From contig CAZIJQ010000082.1 of NCBI GenBank assembly GCA_964539785.1, forward strand, positions 1-7,995: 7,995 nt of DNA, written 5' to 3'. Made by a program: the position numbers and the translations under genes. Below the pieces are notes generated by a model, which was not told the DNA's origin, did no database searches, and saw only the letters and a list, made by a program, of their open reading frames with translations. Source of the stretch: JABMPO01 sp964539785 (GTDB taxonomy: Bacteria > Fidelibacterota > Marinisomatia > Marinisomatales > TCS56). Shown here in pieces: positions 1 to 6,148 of the stretch (position 1 is its first letter; every line of letters starts with the position of its first letter).

Positions 1-12
1 TTTCATAGCAAT

Positions 13-83
13 GCGGGTGTAGTTCAATGGTAGAACGAAAGCTTCCCAAGCTTTAGACGAGGGTCCGATTCCCTTCACCCGCT
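13..83 (+). tRNA. tRNA-Gly (anticodon CCC)
   Basis: A complete cloverleaf can be folded by eye. The 7-bp acceptor stem is GCGGGTG (13-19) with CACCCGC (76-82). The D-stem is GTTC/GAAC (22-25/33-36) around a loop containing GG. The anticodon stem is AAAGC/GCTTT (38-42/50-54) around the 7-base loop TTCCCAA, which puts anticodon CCC at 45-47 and reads the glycine codon GGG. The T-stem is 59-63/71-75 with one G-T wobble. The discriminator is T83, as usual for bacterial tRNA-Gly, and CCA is not encoded. One position is odd: the T-loop reads TCCGATT, so C replaces the nearly invariant U at standard position 55. A plus-strand terminator follows directly. Only 12 bases precede the gene, so no promoter can be assessed. 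Confidence 0.93.
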
Positions 84-90
84 CAGGTAT

Positions 91-133
91 AATCACCGTC
101 GCTAGAGGTATTTGTTGACGGTGATTTCTTTTT
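91..133 (+). terminator. Rho-independent terminator of the tRNA gene
   Basis: A perfect 10-bp inverted repeat, AATCACCGTC (91-100) and GACGGTGATT (117-126), encloses a 16-base loop. It is followed on the plus strand by TCTTTTT (127-133). It starts 8 bases after the tRNA. No T-run follows the stem in the minus direction, so it should act on plus-strand transcription only. Confidence 0.85.
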
Positions 134-173
134 ACAACAACTTAGACAAATCCTAACTTTGAGGGTAACAATA

Positions 174-209
174 CGGACTGGCCTTCCTATTGAAAAAAAG
201 ACCAGTCCG
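174..209 (-). terminator. Probable 3' hairpin/terminator of the TRAP operon
   Basis: Nine bases past the minus-strand stop at 219-221 lies an inverted repeat with arms 174-185 and 198-209. In the minus-strand RNA all 12 positions pair (CGGACTGGUCUU with AAGGCCAGUCCG), one of them as G-U. In a plus-strand RNA the same position is a C-A mismatch, which suggests that the minus-strand transcript is the functional one. The distal side reads TATTGTT rather than a clean T-run, so it could be a weak terminator or a 3'-end stabilising hairpin. Confidence 0.6.
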
Positions 210-218
210 ATTTGAACA

Positions 219-1082
219 CTAATTTCCAAATAGCTTTTTAAAGAGCGGCAAGCATTCTCGGTAGCCGTCCTCATATGATCCATTACCCGGATGATAGACA
301 CTTTCCAATGAAACAACGCCCTGATAGTTATCTCGTTTCAAGGCACTGGCAATGTCTTCCAGGTAGGGGGCCATGTCTCCTTTGCCCAGTGGGCAAAATT
401 GGACAGTGGCACGTGATATGTTGGATTTGCAGTCCTTAATATGAATATGGCCCAGAATATCCTTGACCTCTTCATAGGCATCAGGGTAGGGTATTTCTGT
501 ACAGTACAGGGTATTGGGTATATCCCAGATTAGCTTGAGATTTTTAGTACCCAAGTCATCGATTAGTTTCCGTCCCAGCCAACCCGATGTTATCATGGCA
601 TTATTACCTGTTTCAACAGCCAGGGTTATGCCTTCATCTTCGGCTAGTTGCACAGGTGCTTCCATAAGCTTTAATAATTTATCCCATGATCCGGTACTTG
701 CCACCCATTTTTCTGCCCCGTTATGGCCAAAGATGATCATTTCTTTTCGGAAGCTCATTACCCGGACCATGTCAGTTCCCAATTCTCTGGCAATTTTGAT
801 GCAGCGCTTCAGACCATCAAAATGTTTTTGATATGCCTCATCCTCAGGTTCAGTCGTCATTACTAACATACCAACGAAATTATGACGTGTAATGCAGGGA
901 ACCTTCACATTGTATTTCGTTATCAGGCTCTTGATTTTTTGAATTTCCTCGGGGGTTTGATCCCCGATTTCCTTATCCCAGACAAATTGTAATTCCGCGT
1001 GCTCCAATCCGGTTTCGTTCATCACTTGCAGAGCATGTTCCAAATCTCTGCTGATTCCATCCGTAATTACACCAAGCTTCAT
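219..1082 (-). CDS. Xylose-isomerase-like TIM-barrel sugar (phosphate) isomerase/epimerase
   Basis: This 287-residue cytoplasmic protein belongs to the AP-endonuclease-2 / sugar phosphate isomerase-epimerase superfamily, which interconverts keto sugars, aldoses or sugar acids through a divalent metal. The strand-end residues expected to bind the metal are visible: Glu157 (LAVETGN), Asp187 (LIWDIPN), His212/His214 (GHIHIKD) and Glu260 (VSLESVY). The family's late GxGD loop appears as LGKGDM at 232-237. Length is normal for the family and no signal peptide is present. The ATG start is supported by GGAGGT nine bases upstream. It is the last gene of the operon, 17 bases after the dehydrogenase stop, with a hairpin 9 bases beyond its own stop. 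Such proteins are hard to tell apart by eye (hydroxypyruvate isomerase, 2-oxo-tetronate isomerase, inosose dehydratase, epimerases). The N-terminus does not look like classical hydroxypyruvate isomerase. The neighbours suggest a sugar-acid intermediate as substrate, which is inference. Confidence 0.88.
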   Translation of the reverse strand: MKLGVITDGISRDLEHALQVMNETGLEHAELQFVWDKEIGDQTPEEIQKIKSLITKYNVKVPCITRHNFVGMLVMTTEPEDEAYQKHFDGLKRCIKIARELGTDMVRVMSFRKEMIIFGHNGAEKWVASTGSWDKLLKLMEAPVQLAEDEGITLAVETGNNAMITSGWLGRKLIDDLGTKNLKLIWDIPNTLYCTEIPYPDAYEEVKDILGHIHIKDCKSNISRATVQFCPLGKGDMAPYLEDIASALKRDNYQGVVSLESVYHPGNGSYEDGYRECLPLFKKLFGN

Positions 1083-1099
1083 CTTTCATTTACCTCCAA

Positions 1100-1993
1100 T
1101 TACTGTTTTTTAACTTCAGTTCCGGCAATCTGCTCCAATAGCTTTACAATTGACCAATTATCTTCCTCGGGGAATAGGGAAATTCCAGATCTGAATAGCT
1201 CATAGGCAGCACTGGCGGTGAACATTGCCACTCCGTTTTCTTTAGCCATATTCATTGAAATCCCCAAATCTTTATACATGGTCCCGATATGACTGCCGGT
1301 GCCTTTAAATTTGCGCTCCATGATTAATTTTCCCGCATTTTTAAACAATGGGCTACTTACACCACTGGCCCCAAATACCTCATAAAGTGTTTCAGCCTTT
1401 ACACCAGCTTTAACACCTAAAACCAGTGATTCGAAAATGGCTGTAAAACTGGCGCCGATCAGCGCCTGTAAGGCCGCTTTTACGGTTTGCCCGATACCAA
1501 TCTCTTCACCCACGTGGAAGATATTTTGCCCCACTGCTTCCAGAACATTTTTACAATTCTCAAAGACTTCCTTTTTAGCAGCCGTCATCAGTGTGAGCGT
1601 TCCGTTATCAGCCCCTGATTTGCCACCGCTCACCGGTGAATCAATCAGATTAATACTCATATCAAGAATGGGTTGTTCAAGTTCTTTGACCTCAGAGGGG
1701 TTAATGGTTGCTGATACAATTATCGTAGAGCCAGGTTTTAACCCTTTCAATAATCCGGTTTCACCCAGTACGACTTCTTTAACCTGCTGGCCATTTAGTA
1801 CCATAATAAAAACAACATCGGAATTTTCGGCGACTTCCTGGCAGGTTAACGCTGGATTACCACCCAGCCGCGCCAGTTCATTTGAACGTTCTTCCCGCAG
1901 ATCAAACCCGCTGAGCCTGAAGCCGTTTTTGATCAGATTGGCGGCCATTCCGATACCCATGTCCCCCAAACCGATAATACCAATATTTTTCAT
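1100..1993 (-). CDS. NAD(P)-dependent beta-hydroxyacid dehydrogenase (3-hydroxyisobutyrate / L-threonate dehydrogenase family)
   Basis: This 297-residue cytoplasmic oxidoreductase is of the family that oxidises or reduces beta-hydroxyacids (3-hydroxyisobutyrate, tartronate semialdehyde, L-threonate). The N-terminal Rossmann motif is IGIIGLGDMG at 4-13. The substrate-binding block DSPVSGGKSG lies at 119-128 (family form DAPVSGG). The catalytic lysine is K172 in GIGQTVKAALQ, and the conserved KDLGI follows at 241-245. After the lysine most 3-hydroxyisobutyrate dehydrogenases carry Asn; here the helix reads KAALQALIG, closer to the KxxxQ seen in L-threonate dehydrogenases such as E. coli YgbJ. 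That points away from valine catabolism and towards a sugar acid, as inference. I chose the ATG at 1991-1993 because AAAGGA lies upstream at suitable spacing and because the protein then begins right at the Rossmann strand. An upstream GTG at 2027-2029 would add 12 unconserved residues. It lies 49 bases after dctM and 17 before the isomerase gene. Confidence 0.9.
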   Translation of the reverse strand: MKNIGIIGLGDMGIGMAANLIKNGFRLSGFDLREERSNELARLGGNPALTCQEVAENSDVVFIMVLNGQQVKEVVLGETGLLKGLKPGSTIIVSATINPSEVKELEQPILDMSINLIDSPVSGGKSGADNGTLTLMTAAKKEVFENCKNVLEAVGQNIFHVGEEIGIGQTVKAALQALIGASFTAIFESLVLGVKAGVKAETLYEVFGASGVSSPLFKNAGKLIMERKFKGTGSHIGTMYKDLGISMNMAKENGVAMFTASAAYELFRSGISLFPEEDNWSIVKLLEQIAGTEVKKQ

Positions 1994-2042
1994 TGCTATC
2001 CTTTCATGGTTATTATTTAATGATTTCACAATGGAAACGTAT

Positions 2043-3332
2043 CTACTGAAAAAGTGATGGCACCCATAATGTCAGCTGCGGGAAAACGCTTATCAATATC
2101 AGAGTCAGAATATTGGCCGCCAAAAAGGGCGCAGTACCTTTGAATATCGTTCCGATACCCAGGCCGGAAATAGCAGCTCCCACATTAATACATGTACCAA
2201 CCGGTGGTGTTACGGCTCCCACCGCCAAACCGGTAATTAAAATTGCTCCAAATTGAATCGATGAAATTCCGACTGCTGTACAGGCCGGTAAGAATACTGG
2301 GGTCAACAGTAGAATTGCCGGACTCACGTCAATGAATGTACCGGCAATCAGGATTATGACAACAATAAACAGCAGCATGACGACGGGTGGCAGGCTTAAG
2401 CTGACCATATAACCAGCCACCGCCTGCGGTACACGCTCGAGGGCCAGGACCCAGATATACAATTTTGACAGTGCTATCACAATCATGATTTTTGCACTGG
2501 TCAGGATGGCCGAATTAAGACAGTCCGGGAGCGTTTTTGTCAAATATTTCCTGTGATTGGATATTCCCAGGAACAGCAGTCCAACGATAAAAGCATACAA
2601 TACTCCAATTGCGGCCGATTCGGTAGCCGTCGCAATCCCAAAAACCACCGAACCAACCACAAAGACCGGCATTATTAGAGCCAGGCTGGATTGTTTGACC
2701 TGGTTATAAACATTTTTAGGGGACAGGCTGACATCTTCCTTCGGGTAATTGTTTTTTATTGATATCAGCAGGGTGATCGCCAATTGAAATACTCCGATCA
2801 TAACACCGGGAATTAATCCACCTAAGAATAGTTTTCCAACCGATTCTTCAGCAATGATGGCATATAGCACCATGGGAATACTGGGGGGAATTATCATTCC
2901 CATGGTAGAAGAAGCTACCGTGATTCCAGCAGCAAATCGTTTAGGGTAGCCGCGTTTTTCCATTTCTGGAATAAGGATTGCCCCAATTGATGCCGTATCG
3001 GATGCGGAGGATCCGGAAATCCCGCCGAAGATCATGCTGGCCAATACATTAACCAGCCCCAGACCACCGCGGAATCGGCCAACAAACAACATACTGAAAT
3101 CAATCAGGCGGGAAGTAATTTTTGTCTTATTCATCATCAGCCCCATTAAGATGAAGAGGGGCAAAGCGATTAAGGCATACATATTCATACCGGAAAAAAA
3201 TCTTTGTGGTAATATCACGAGTAATTCGGGATGGTAGAGCAGGAAATAACTTAACGCTGACAAACCCAGAGCATAGGCTACCGGTATACCAATAACTAGA
3301 AGTACCGCTAAACTGGCTAATAGTACTATCAT
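2043..3332 (-). CDS. dctM: TRAP transporter large permease (DctM)
   Basis: This 429-residue polytopic inner-membrane protein forms the ion-coupled transport channel of a tripartite ATP-independent periplasmic (TRAP) transporter; it works with the small permease DctQ and the binding protein DctP. Hydrophobic segments run along the whole length (about 11-12). Family signatures are in the right order: GGISGSSASDTASIG at 103-117, the PPSIP helix-breaking loop at 149-153, a TATESAAIG block near 235-243, and VTPPVG at 374-379, which repeats the PP loop in the second half. Length matches the family. The ATG at 3330-3332 overlaps the dctQ stop as ATGA and no strong Shine-Dalgarno is seen, so translation is probably coupled to dctQ. 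The frame stays open 18 codons further upstream, but that stretch lies inside dctQ and is not hydrophobic. Which carboxylate is carried cannot be read from DctM. Confidence 0.95.
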   Translation of the reverse strand: MIVLLASLAVLLVIGIPVAYALGLSALSYFLLYHPELLVILPQRFFSGMNMYALIALPLFILMGLMMNKTKITSRLIDFSMLFVGRFRGGLGLVNVLASMIFGGISGSSASDTASIGAILIPEMEKRGYPKRFAAGITVASSTMGMIIPPSIPMVLYAIIAEESVGKLFLGGLIPGVMIGVFQLAITLLISIKNNYPKEDVSLSPKNVYNQVKQSSLALIMPVFVVGSVVFGIATATESAAIGVLYAFIVGLLFLGISNHRKYLTKTLPDCLNSAILTSAKIMIVIALSKLYIWVLALERVPQAVAGYMVSLSLPPVVMLLFIVVIILIAGTFIDVSPAILLLTPVFLPACTAVGISSIQFGAILITGLAVGAVTPPVGTCINVGAAISGLGIGTIFKGTAPFLAANILTLILISVFPQLTLWVPSLFQ

Positions 3333-3865
3333 TGGTGGACCGCTTTCTTGGCAGGATATAAATGTAATATTACATTCAGCAGGCAAAAAATAATCACCAG
3401 ACTGCAGCTTACTGGCACGACTATCTGAAGATAAATTCTGGGTATACCGAGCACAGCTGTGAAATAAGCACCGGTCTTGCTGATCCAGGGGATACTGTAT
3501 TTAATCATTGCCCCATTCAATAAAGCCACCAGCAAATATTTAATAATTGCTGCTACCTTCTTCATAAACGGGGACAGCTTTTCAATAAAATAGGTGATGG
3601 CAATATGTTCATCTTTCCCGACAATAACGGCAGCGCCAATTGCCGATGTGTAAATGAAAAGGATGACCACCAGCTCATTACCGCCGACAATGGTTGTGTT
3701 TAATCCGTAGCGCAGAATTACCAGTGTTATAACCAGGAGGACGATACAGAAAAAGAACAGGATCAGCAGCTTTTCCAGCAGCCGTGTTAAAACCAATTTG
3801 GTCTTTATCAATCGCTTCATATTTGCCCCTGGATACTCATTACGGCTATTATTTTCTGGACCCAT
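3329..3865 (-). CDS. dctQ: TRAP transporter small permease (DctQ)
   Basis: This 178-residue inner-membrane protein has four hydrophobic segments at about 33-52, 66-84, 104-120 and 144-166, the normal DctQ topology. The family core is visible: an RYGLN stretch at 52-56, Glu64 before the second helix, a GAAV turn at 77-80, and KDEHIAI with His87, where the family usually has HI. It assists assembly and function of DctM. The start is uncertain. The ATG at 3863-3865 overlaps the dctP stop as TAATG, a common coupled arrangement, but has no Shine-Dalgarno. A second ATG at 3818-3820 has AGGGG about six bases upstream and would give 163 residues starting MKRLIKTK, also a normal length. The 15 extra residues are hydrophilic and carry no known function. 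The 3' end overlaps dctM by four bases. Confidence 0.9.
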   Translation of the reverse strand: MGPENNSRNEYPGANMKRLIKTKLVLTRLLEKLLILFFFCIVLLVITLVILRYGLNTTIVGGNELVVILFIYTSAIGAAVIVGKDEHIAITYFIEKLSPFMKKVAAIIKYLLVALLNGAMIKYSIPWISKTGAYFTAVLGIPRIYLQIVVPVSCSLVIIFCLLNVILHLYPAKKAVHQ

Positions 3866-4842
3866 TAATTGCTGATTGCTGCGCGAGCATTGGCGATATC
3901 ATCCCAGGAAAAATAGCCTTTATCAATAAAGTATTGATAAACCGGTATTGTGGCCGTCCTAAAAATTTCCAGATTTTCTGCTGTTACATAATTAGTTTTG
4001 AGTTTTTCAGCCAGCTGATTGATATAAGTATCCTCGTTCTCACGATTCATCCGGTCACTGTATTTCATTGTTTCTACAGCCACTTCATCAAATATCAGTT
4101 TAAGGTCTTCAGGCAAATTGTTGTACCAGTCGAGGTTGACCATAAATGGATCAGGACCGGTGGCATAATATGAAATGGTCAGGTATTTCTGGACCTCATA
4201 TATTTTAAAATCCCAGATATTTGACACGGCGTTATCCTGGCCGTCAACCACGCCGGTTTTCAGCGCCATATAAACTTCACTGTATGGAAGCTGCTGCGGA
4301 TTTGCACCAAGAATCTGTGAATTCACCACATAAACCTCCTGGCCGGGAACCCGCATTTTTAGCCCCCGCAAATCGTCGGGAGTACGAATCGGCCGAATAT
4401 TATTAGTATGGGCCCGGAATCCCTGGGAAATACCGCAGGCCGGGATGTGAAAACCGTTGATCCGGGCCCCCCTGTTTATTTCCTGTGTGAATTCGCTGTT
4501 AATCAGTATTAGCGCCTGGTCCCAGTCTTCGACCAGGAAGGGCAGCATAAATATATAATATTTCTTATTGGCATGGATAAATCCGCCGCTGCGCGTCCCC
4601 TGCAAAGCACCAGTTACAACCATATCGAGAATTTCAAATTCTGTACCCAGGACCGCCGAAAAGTAATTTTCAACCTGTATCCGGCCGTTGGTTCGCTTTT
4701 CAACCTCTTCCTTAAAGAAGATCATTGATTGACTGCGTGGATGTTGTTCAGGTTGGGAATTGCAGTAGTTGAACGTAAATGAATCTTGAGCTATAAGGAG
4801 ATTAAATCCTAAAATGATAATTATTAGCAGATTCATGTACAT
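3865..4842 (-). CDS. dctP: TRAP transporter periplasmic solute-binding protein (DctP)
   Basis: A DctP-family extracytoplasmic binding protein, 325 residues from the chosen start, which captures a carboxylate ligand in the periplasm and hands it to DctQM. After an N-terminal hydrophobic stretch (about 3-18), probably cleaved at LLIA/QD, the family order is clear: HPRSQSMIFFKEEVEKRTNG at 34-53, GFRAHTNNIRPIRTPDDLRG at 141-160, then LKMRVPG with Arg164, the arginine that normally grips the substrate carboxylate, and VYMALKTGVVDGQDN at 190-204. The usual DGQEN reads DGQDN here. I chose the ATG at 4840-4842 (or 4834-4836, two codons on). The frame extends to a TTG at 4903-4905, but that part lies inside the terminator hairpin 4884-4920. 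No Shine-Dalgarno precedes either ATG, and the signal peptide lacks the usual Lys/Arg before the hydrophobic core. It is the first gene of the operon. The ligand is unknown; a sugar acid is plausible from the downstream enzymes. Confidence 0.9.
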   Translation of the reverse strand: MYMNLLIIIILGFNLLIAQDSFTFNYCNSQPEQHPRSQSMIFFKEEVEKRTNGRIQVENYFSAVLGTEFEILDMVVTGALQGTRSGGFIHANKKYYIFMLPFLVEDWDQALILINSEFTQEINRGARINGFHIPACGISQGFRAHTNNIRPIRTPDDLRGLKMRVPGQEVYVVNSQILGANPQQLPYSEVYMALKTGVVDGQDNAVSNIWDFKIYEVQKYLTISYYATGPDPFMVNLDWYNNLPEDLKLIFDEVAVETMKYSDRMNRENEDTYINQLAEKLKTNYVTAENLEIFRTATIPVYQYFIDKGYFSWDDIANARAAISN

Positions 4843-4846
4843 TGGA

Positions 4847-4876
4847 ATAATTTGATTTTTATTTGATGTTTGTCTA
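4847..4876 (-). promoter_or_regulatory. Possible promoter of the TRAP operon
   Basis: On the minus strand TAGACA (4876-4871, five of six to TTGACA) is followed after 18 bases by AATTAT (4852-4847, four of six to TATAAT). It sits between the terminator of the upstream gene and dctP. If used, transcription would start at or within a few bases of the dctP ATG at 4842, giving a leaderless message. The DNA is AT-rich, so such matches arise easily by chance. Confidence 0.22.
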
Positions 4877-4920
4877 AAAAGAGTGAGGGGGAGTATCATT
4901 ACCAAAAAGATACCCCCTCA
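4876..4920 (-). terminator. Rho-independent terminator of the phytase-like gene
   Basis: In the minus-strand direction the arm 4920-4909 (TGAGGGGGTATC) pairs with 4897-4884 (GATACTCCCCCTCA) through a continuous 8-bp G-rich stem, a 2-base bulge and four more pairs. It is followed by CTC and five T (4880-4876). It starts 27 bases after the phytase-like stop codon. It separates the phytase/receptor unit from the TRAP operon and rules out the upstream TTG start for dctP. On the plus strand no T-run follows. Confidence 0.85.
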
Positions 4921-4947
4921 CAATTATTAACACTTTACATTCCAATA

Positions 4948-6054
4948 TTATAGGTTATAAAGATTATATTTCATCAATTTCAAATCATCACCTGCAATAT
5001 CTGACCAATGATACAATTGGAAAGTCTTATCATCTGACATTGCTACGAATAAACCAGTTGGAAATTTATTACCAAGTGCTACGCTGGTAACTTCTGAACC
5101 ATCACTTCGTAGTGTAGAAACATCAACAACTTTTAATAGTTTATGTAAATGTGGACGAGCAGGTACGTAATCTTCAGGGTCTTCATCTAGCTCTTCAGGA
5201 GTACCTTCCCTTGAATAAATTCTAAATCTACTTCCATTTTGATCAGAAACTAAAATATAACCGGTTCCGTCATCATTACAGTAAATGGAAATTCCTTCAT
5301 TGTCTTTAATATAATCTAGCGTATGAATTGTTGCCAATTCTTTATCTGCTTCTGGTGCATCGGGATCTGCATGATACTTCCTTACACCAATTTGTTCATC
5401 TGAATAATATACATACCCTAACTCATCATCTACTGCAATCGATTCAATTTCTTTAAAACCGCTGTAATTACCAAATGATCTGACTTTTGTACCTTTTACA
5501 TTACCGTTGCCATCATCTTCAAGCAAATACTGCCATAAGTACCCAGTTGAGGGTCCTTTTTTCCTGCCTACAATAGCATATATATTTCCGTCAGATGGTC
5601 GTTTATATAGTGAAATTCCCATTGGAGCATTTAATTCTTCATCTTCAAAAACAACAATTCCTCCATTATCAATTTCTTTCATATCTGGTAAACTGTAAAC
5701 TCTGATTTTATGTGCCAATCTTTCAGTTGATACAGCAATATCTGTGGCCATACCATTCAGTATTATCCCGTATTCAACATCAACGTTATTTGGTTGTTTT
5801 AAATTTTTTACAGTTTTTTCCTCAATAATATTCCCGTCCAGATCATAGACATATAGTGCTCCGTCATCATCTTTATCTGTACCAATAATTAAACTTTTAG
5901 ATGGATCTTCGGGATTGATCCATATTGCCGGATCATCGGTATCATGTTTTACTTTTTCAGTAATTACTACCGGTTTAATAACGTATGTATTGACTTGTTT
6001 TTCACAGCTGACTATAATTATTAACAATGCTAATATGGCAACAATTTTATTCAT
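4948..6054 (-). CDS. Beta-propeller-phytase-like lipoprotein
   Basis: This 368-residue secreted lipoprotein is related to beta-propeller phytases (PF02333), calcium-dependent enzymes that strip phosphate from phytate. Residues 1-16 are a short signal peptide ending in the lipobox IVSC, with lipid-carrying Cys17. Family motifs follow in order: HDTDDPAIWINP at 37-48, IIGTDKDDDGALYVYDLDG at 56-74, TDIAVSTERLAHKIRVY at 104-120, an acidic EIESIAVDDELGYVYYSDE block at 202-220, and NEGISIYCNDDGTGYILVSD at 252-271. The final blade differs: the family's usual TDGID-type block is replaced by RSDGSEVTS (316-324), and the usual late QNF motif reads KTFQLYHW (343-350). The fold is therefore clear, but full phytase activity is not assured. 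I chose the ATG at 6052-6054 because AAGAAAGGA lies upstream and it gives a clean signal peptide; a longer frame to 6126 runs through the terminator 6082-6118. The receptor gene is upstream on the same strand, and a terminator follows the stop. A general phosphodiesterase or lactonase-like propeller is the alternative. Confidence 0.87.
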   Translation of the reverse strand: MNKIVAILALLIIIVSCEKQVNTYVIKPVVITEKVKHDTDDPAIWINPEDPSKSLIIGTDKDDDGALYVYDLDGNIIEEKTVKNLKQPNNVDVEYGIILNGMATDIAVSTERLAHKIRVYSLPDMKEIDNGGIVVFEDEELNAPMGISLYKRPSDGNIYAIVGRKKGPSTGYLWQYLLEDDGNGNVKGTKVRSFGNYSGFKEIESIAVDDELGYVYYSDEQIGVRKYHADPDAPEADKELATIHTLDYIKDNEGISIYCNDDGTGYILVSDQNGSRFRIYSREGTPEELDEDPEDYVPARPHLHKLLKVVDVSTLRSDGSEVTSVALGNKFPTGLFVAMSDDKTFQLYHWSDIAGDDLKLMKYNLYNL

Positions 6055-6081
6055 GTTAATATTTCCTTTCTTATTTTTTTT

Positions 6082-6118
6082 AAAAAAAAGGTGGCTAAAT
6101 ATTTTAGCCACCTTTTTT
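6082..6118 (-). terminator. Terminator or attenuator between receptor and phytase-like gene
   Basis: A perfect 10-bp stem, GGTGGCTAAA (6090-6099) with TTTAGCCACC (6103-6112), has a 3-base loop. It is flanked by eight A (6082-6089) and six T (6113-6118), so it is a strong terminator on the minus strand and could work on the plus strand too. It lies about 30 bases after the receptor stop at 6149. Only 27 bases remain between its T-run and the phytase ATG, so it may act as a partial, stoichiometry-setting terminator. Confidence 0.88.
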
Positions 6119-6148
6119 GTCATCAATAACCTAACTTACTCTTACAAA

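Noticed and set aside
13..83. tRNA-Gly as the attachment site of a genomic island containing the TRAP operon
   Set aside because: No repeat of the tRNA 3' end is seen elsewhere in the window, and there is no integrase or other mobility gene; the composition break lies at 4.9 kb, not at the tRNA.
514..831. Plus-strand open frame inside the isomerase gene
   Set aside because: It is antisense to conserved metal-site coding sequence and is typical of shadow frames.
1437..2057. 206-codon plus-strand open frame
   Set aside because: It lies antisense to the dehydrogenase, whose Rossmann and catalytic motifs are clear; its translation is low-complexity and has no recognisable domain.
3333..3386. 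Longer N-terminus for DctM
   Set aside because: It would overlap dctQ by more than 50 bases and is not hydrophobic; the ATGA overlap start fits the family length.
3784..4173. Plus-strand open frame across the dctQ/dctP junction
   Set aside because: It is antisense to two well-supported TRAP genes, with no recognised motifs and no supporting ribosome-binding site.
6055..6126. Longer N-terminus for the phytase-like protein
   Set aside because: The added codons are read through the terminator stem and its A/T-runs and give a lysine-rich, non-conserved stretch; the inner ATG has a Shine-Dalgarno and a proper lipoprotein signal.
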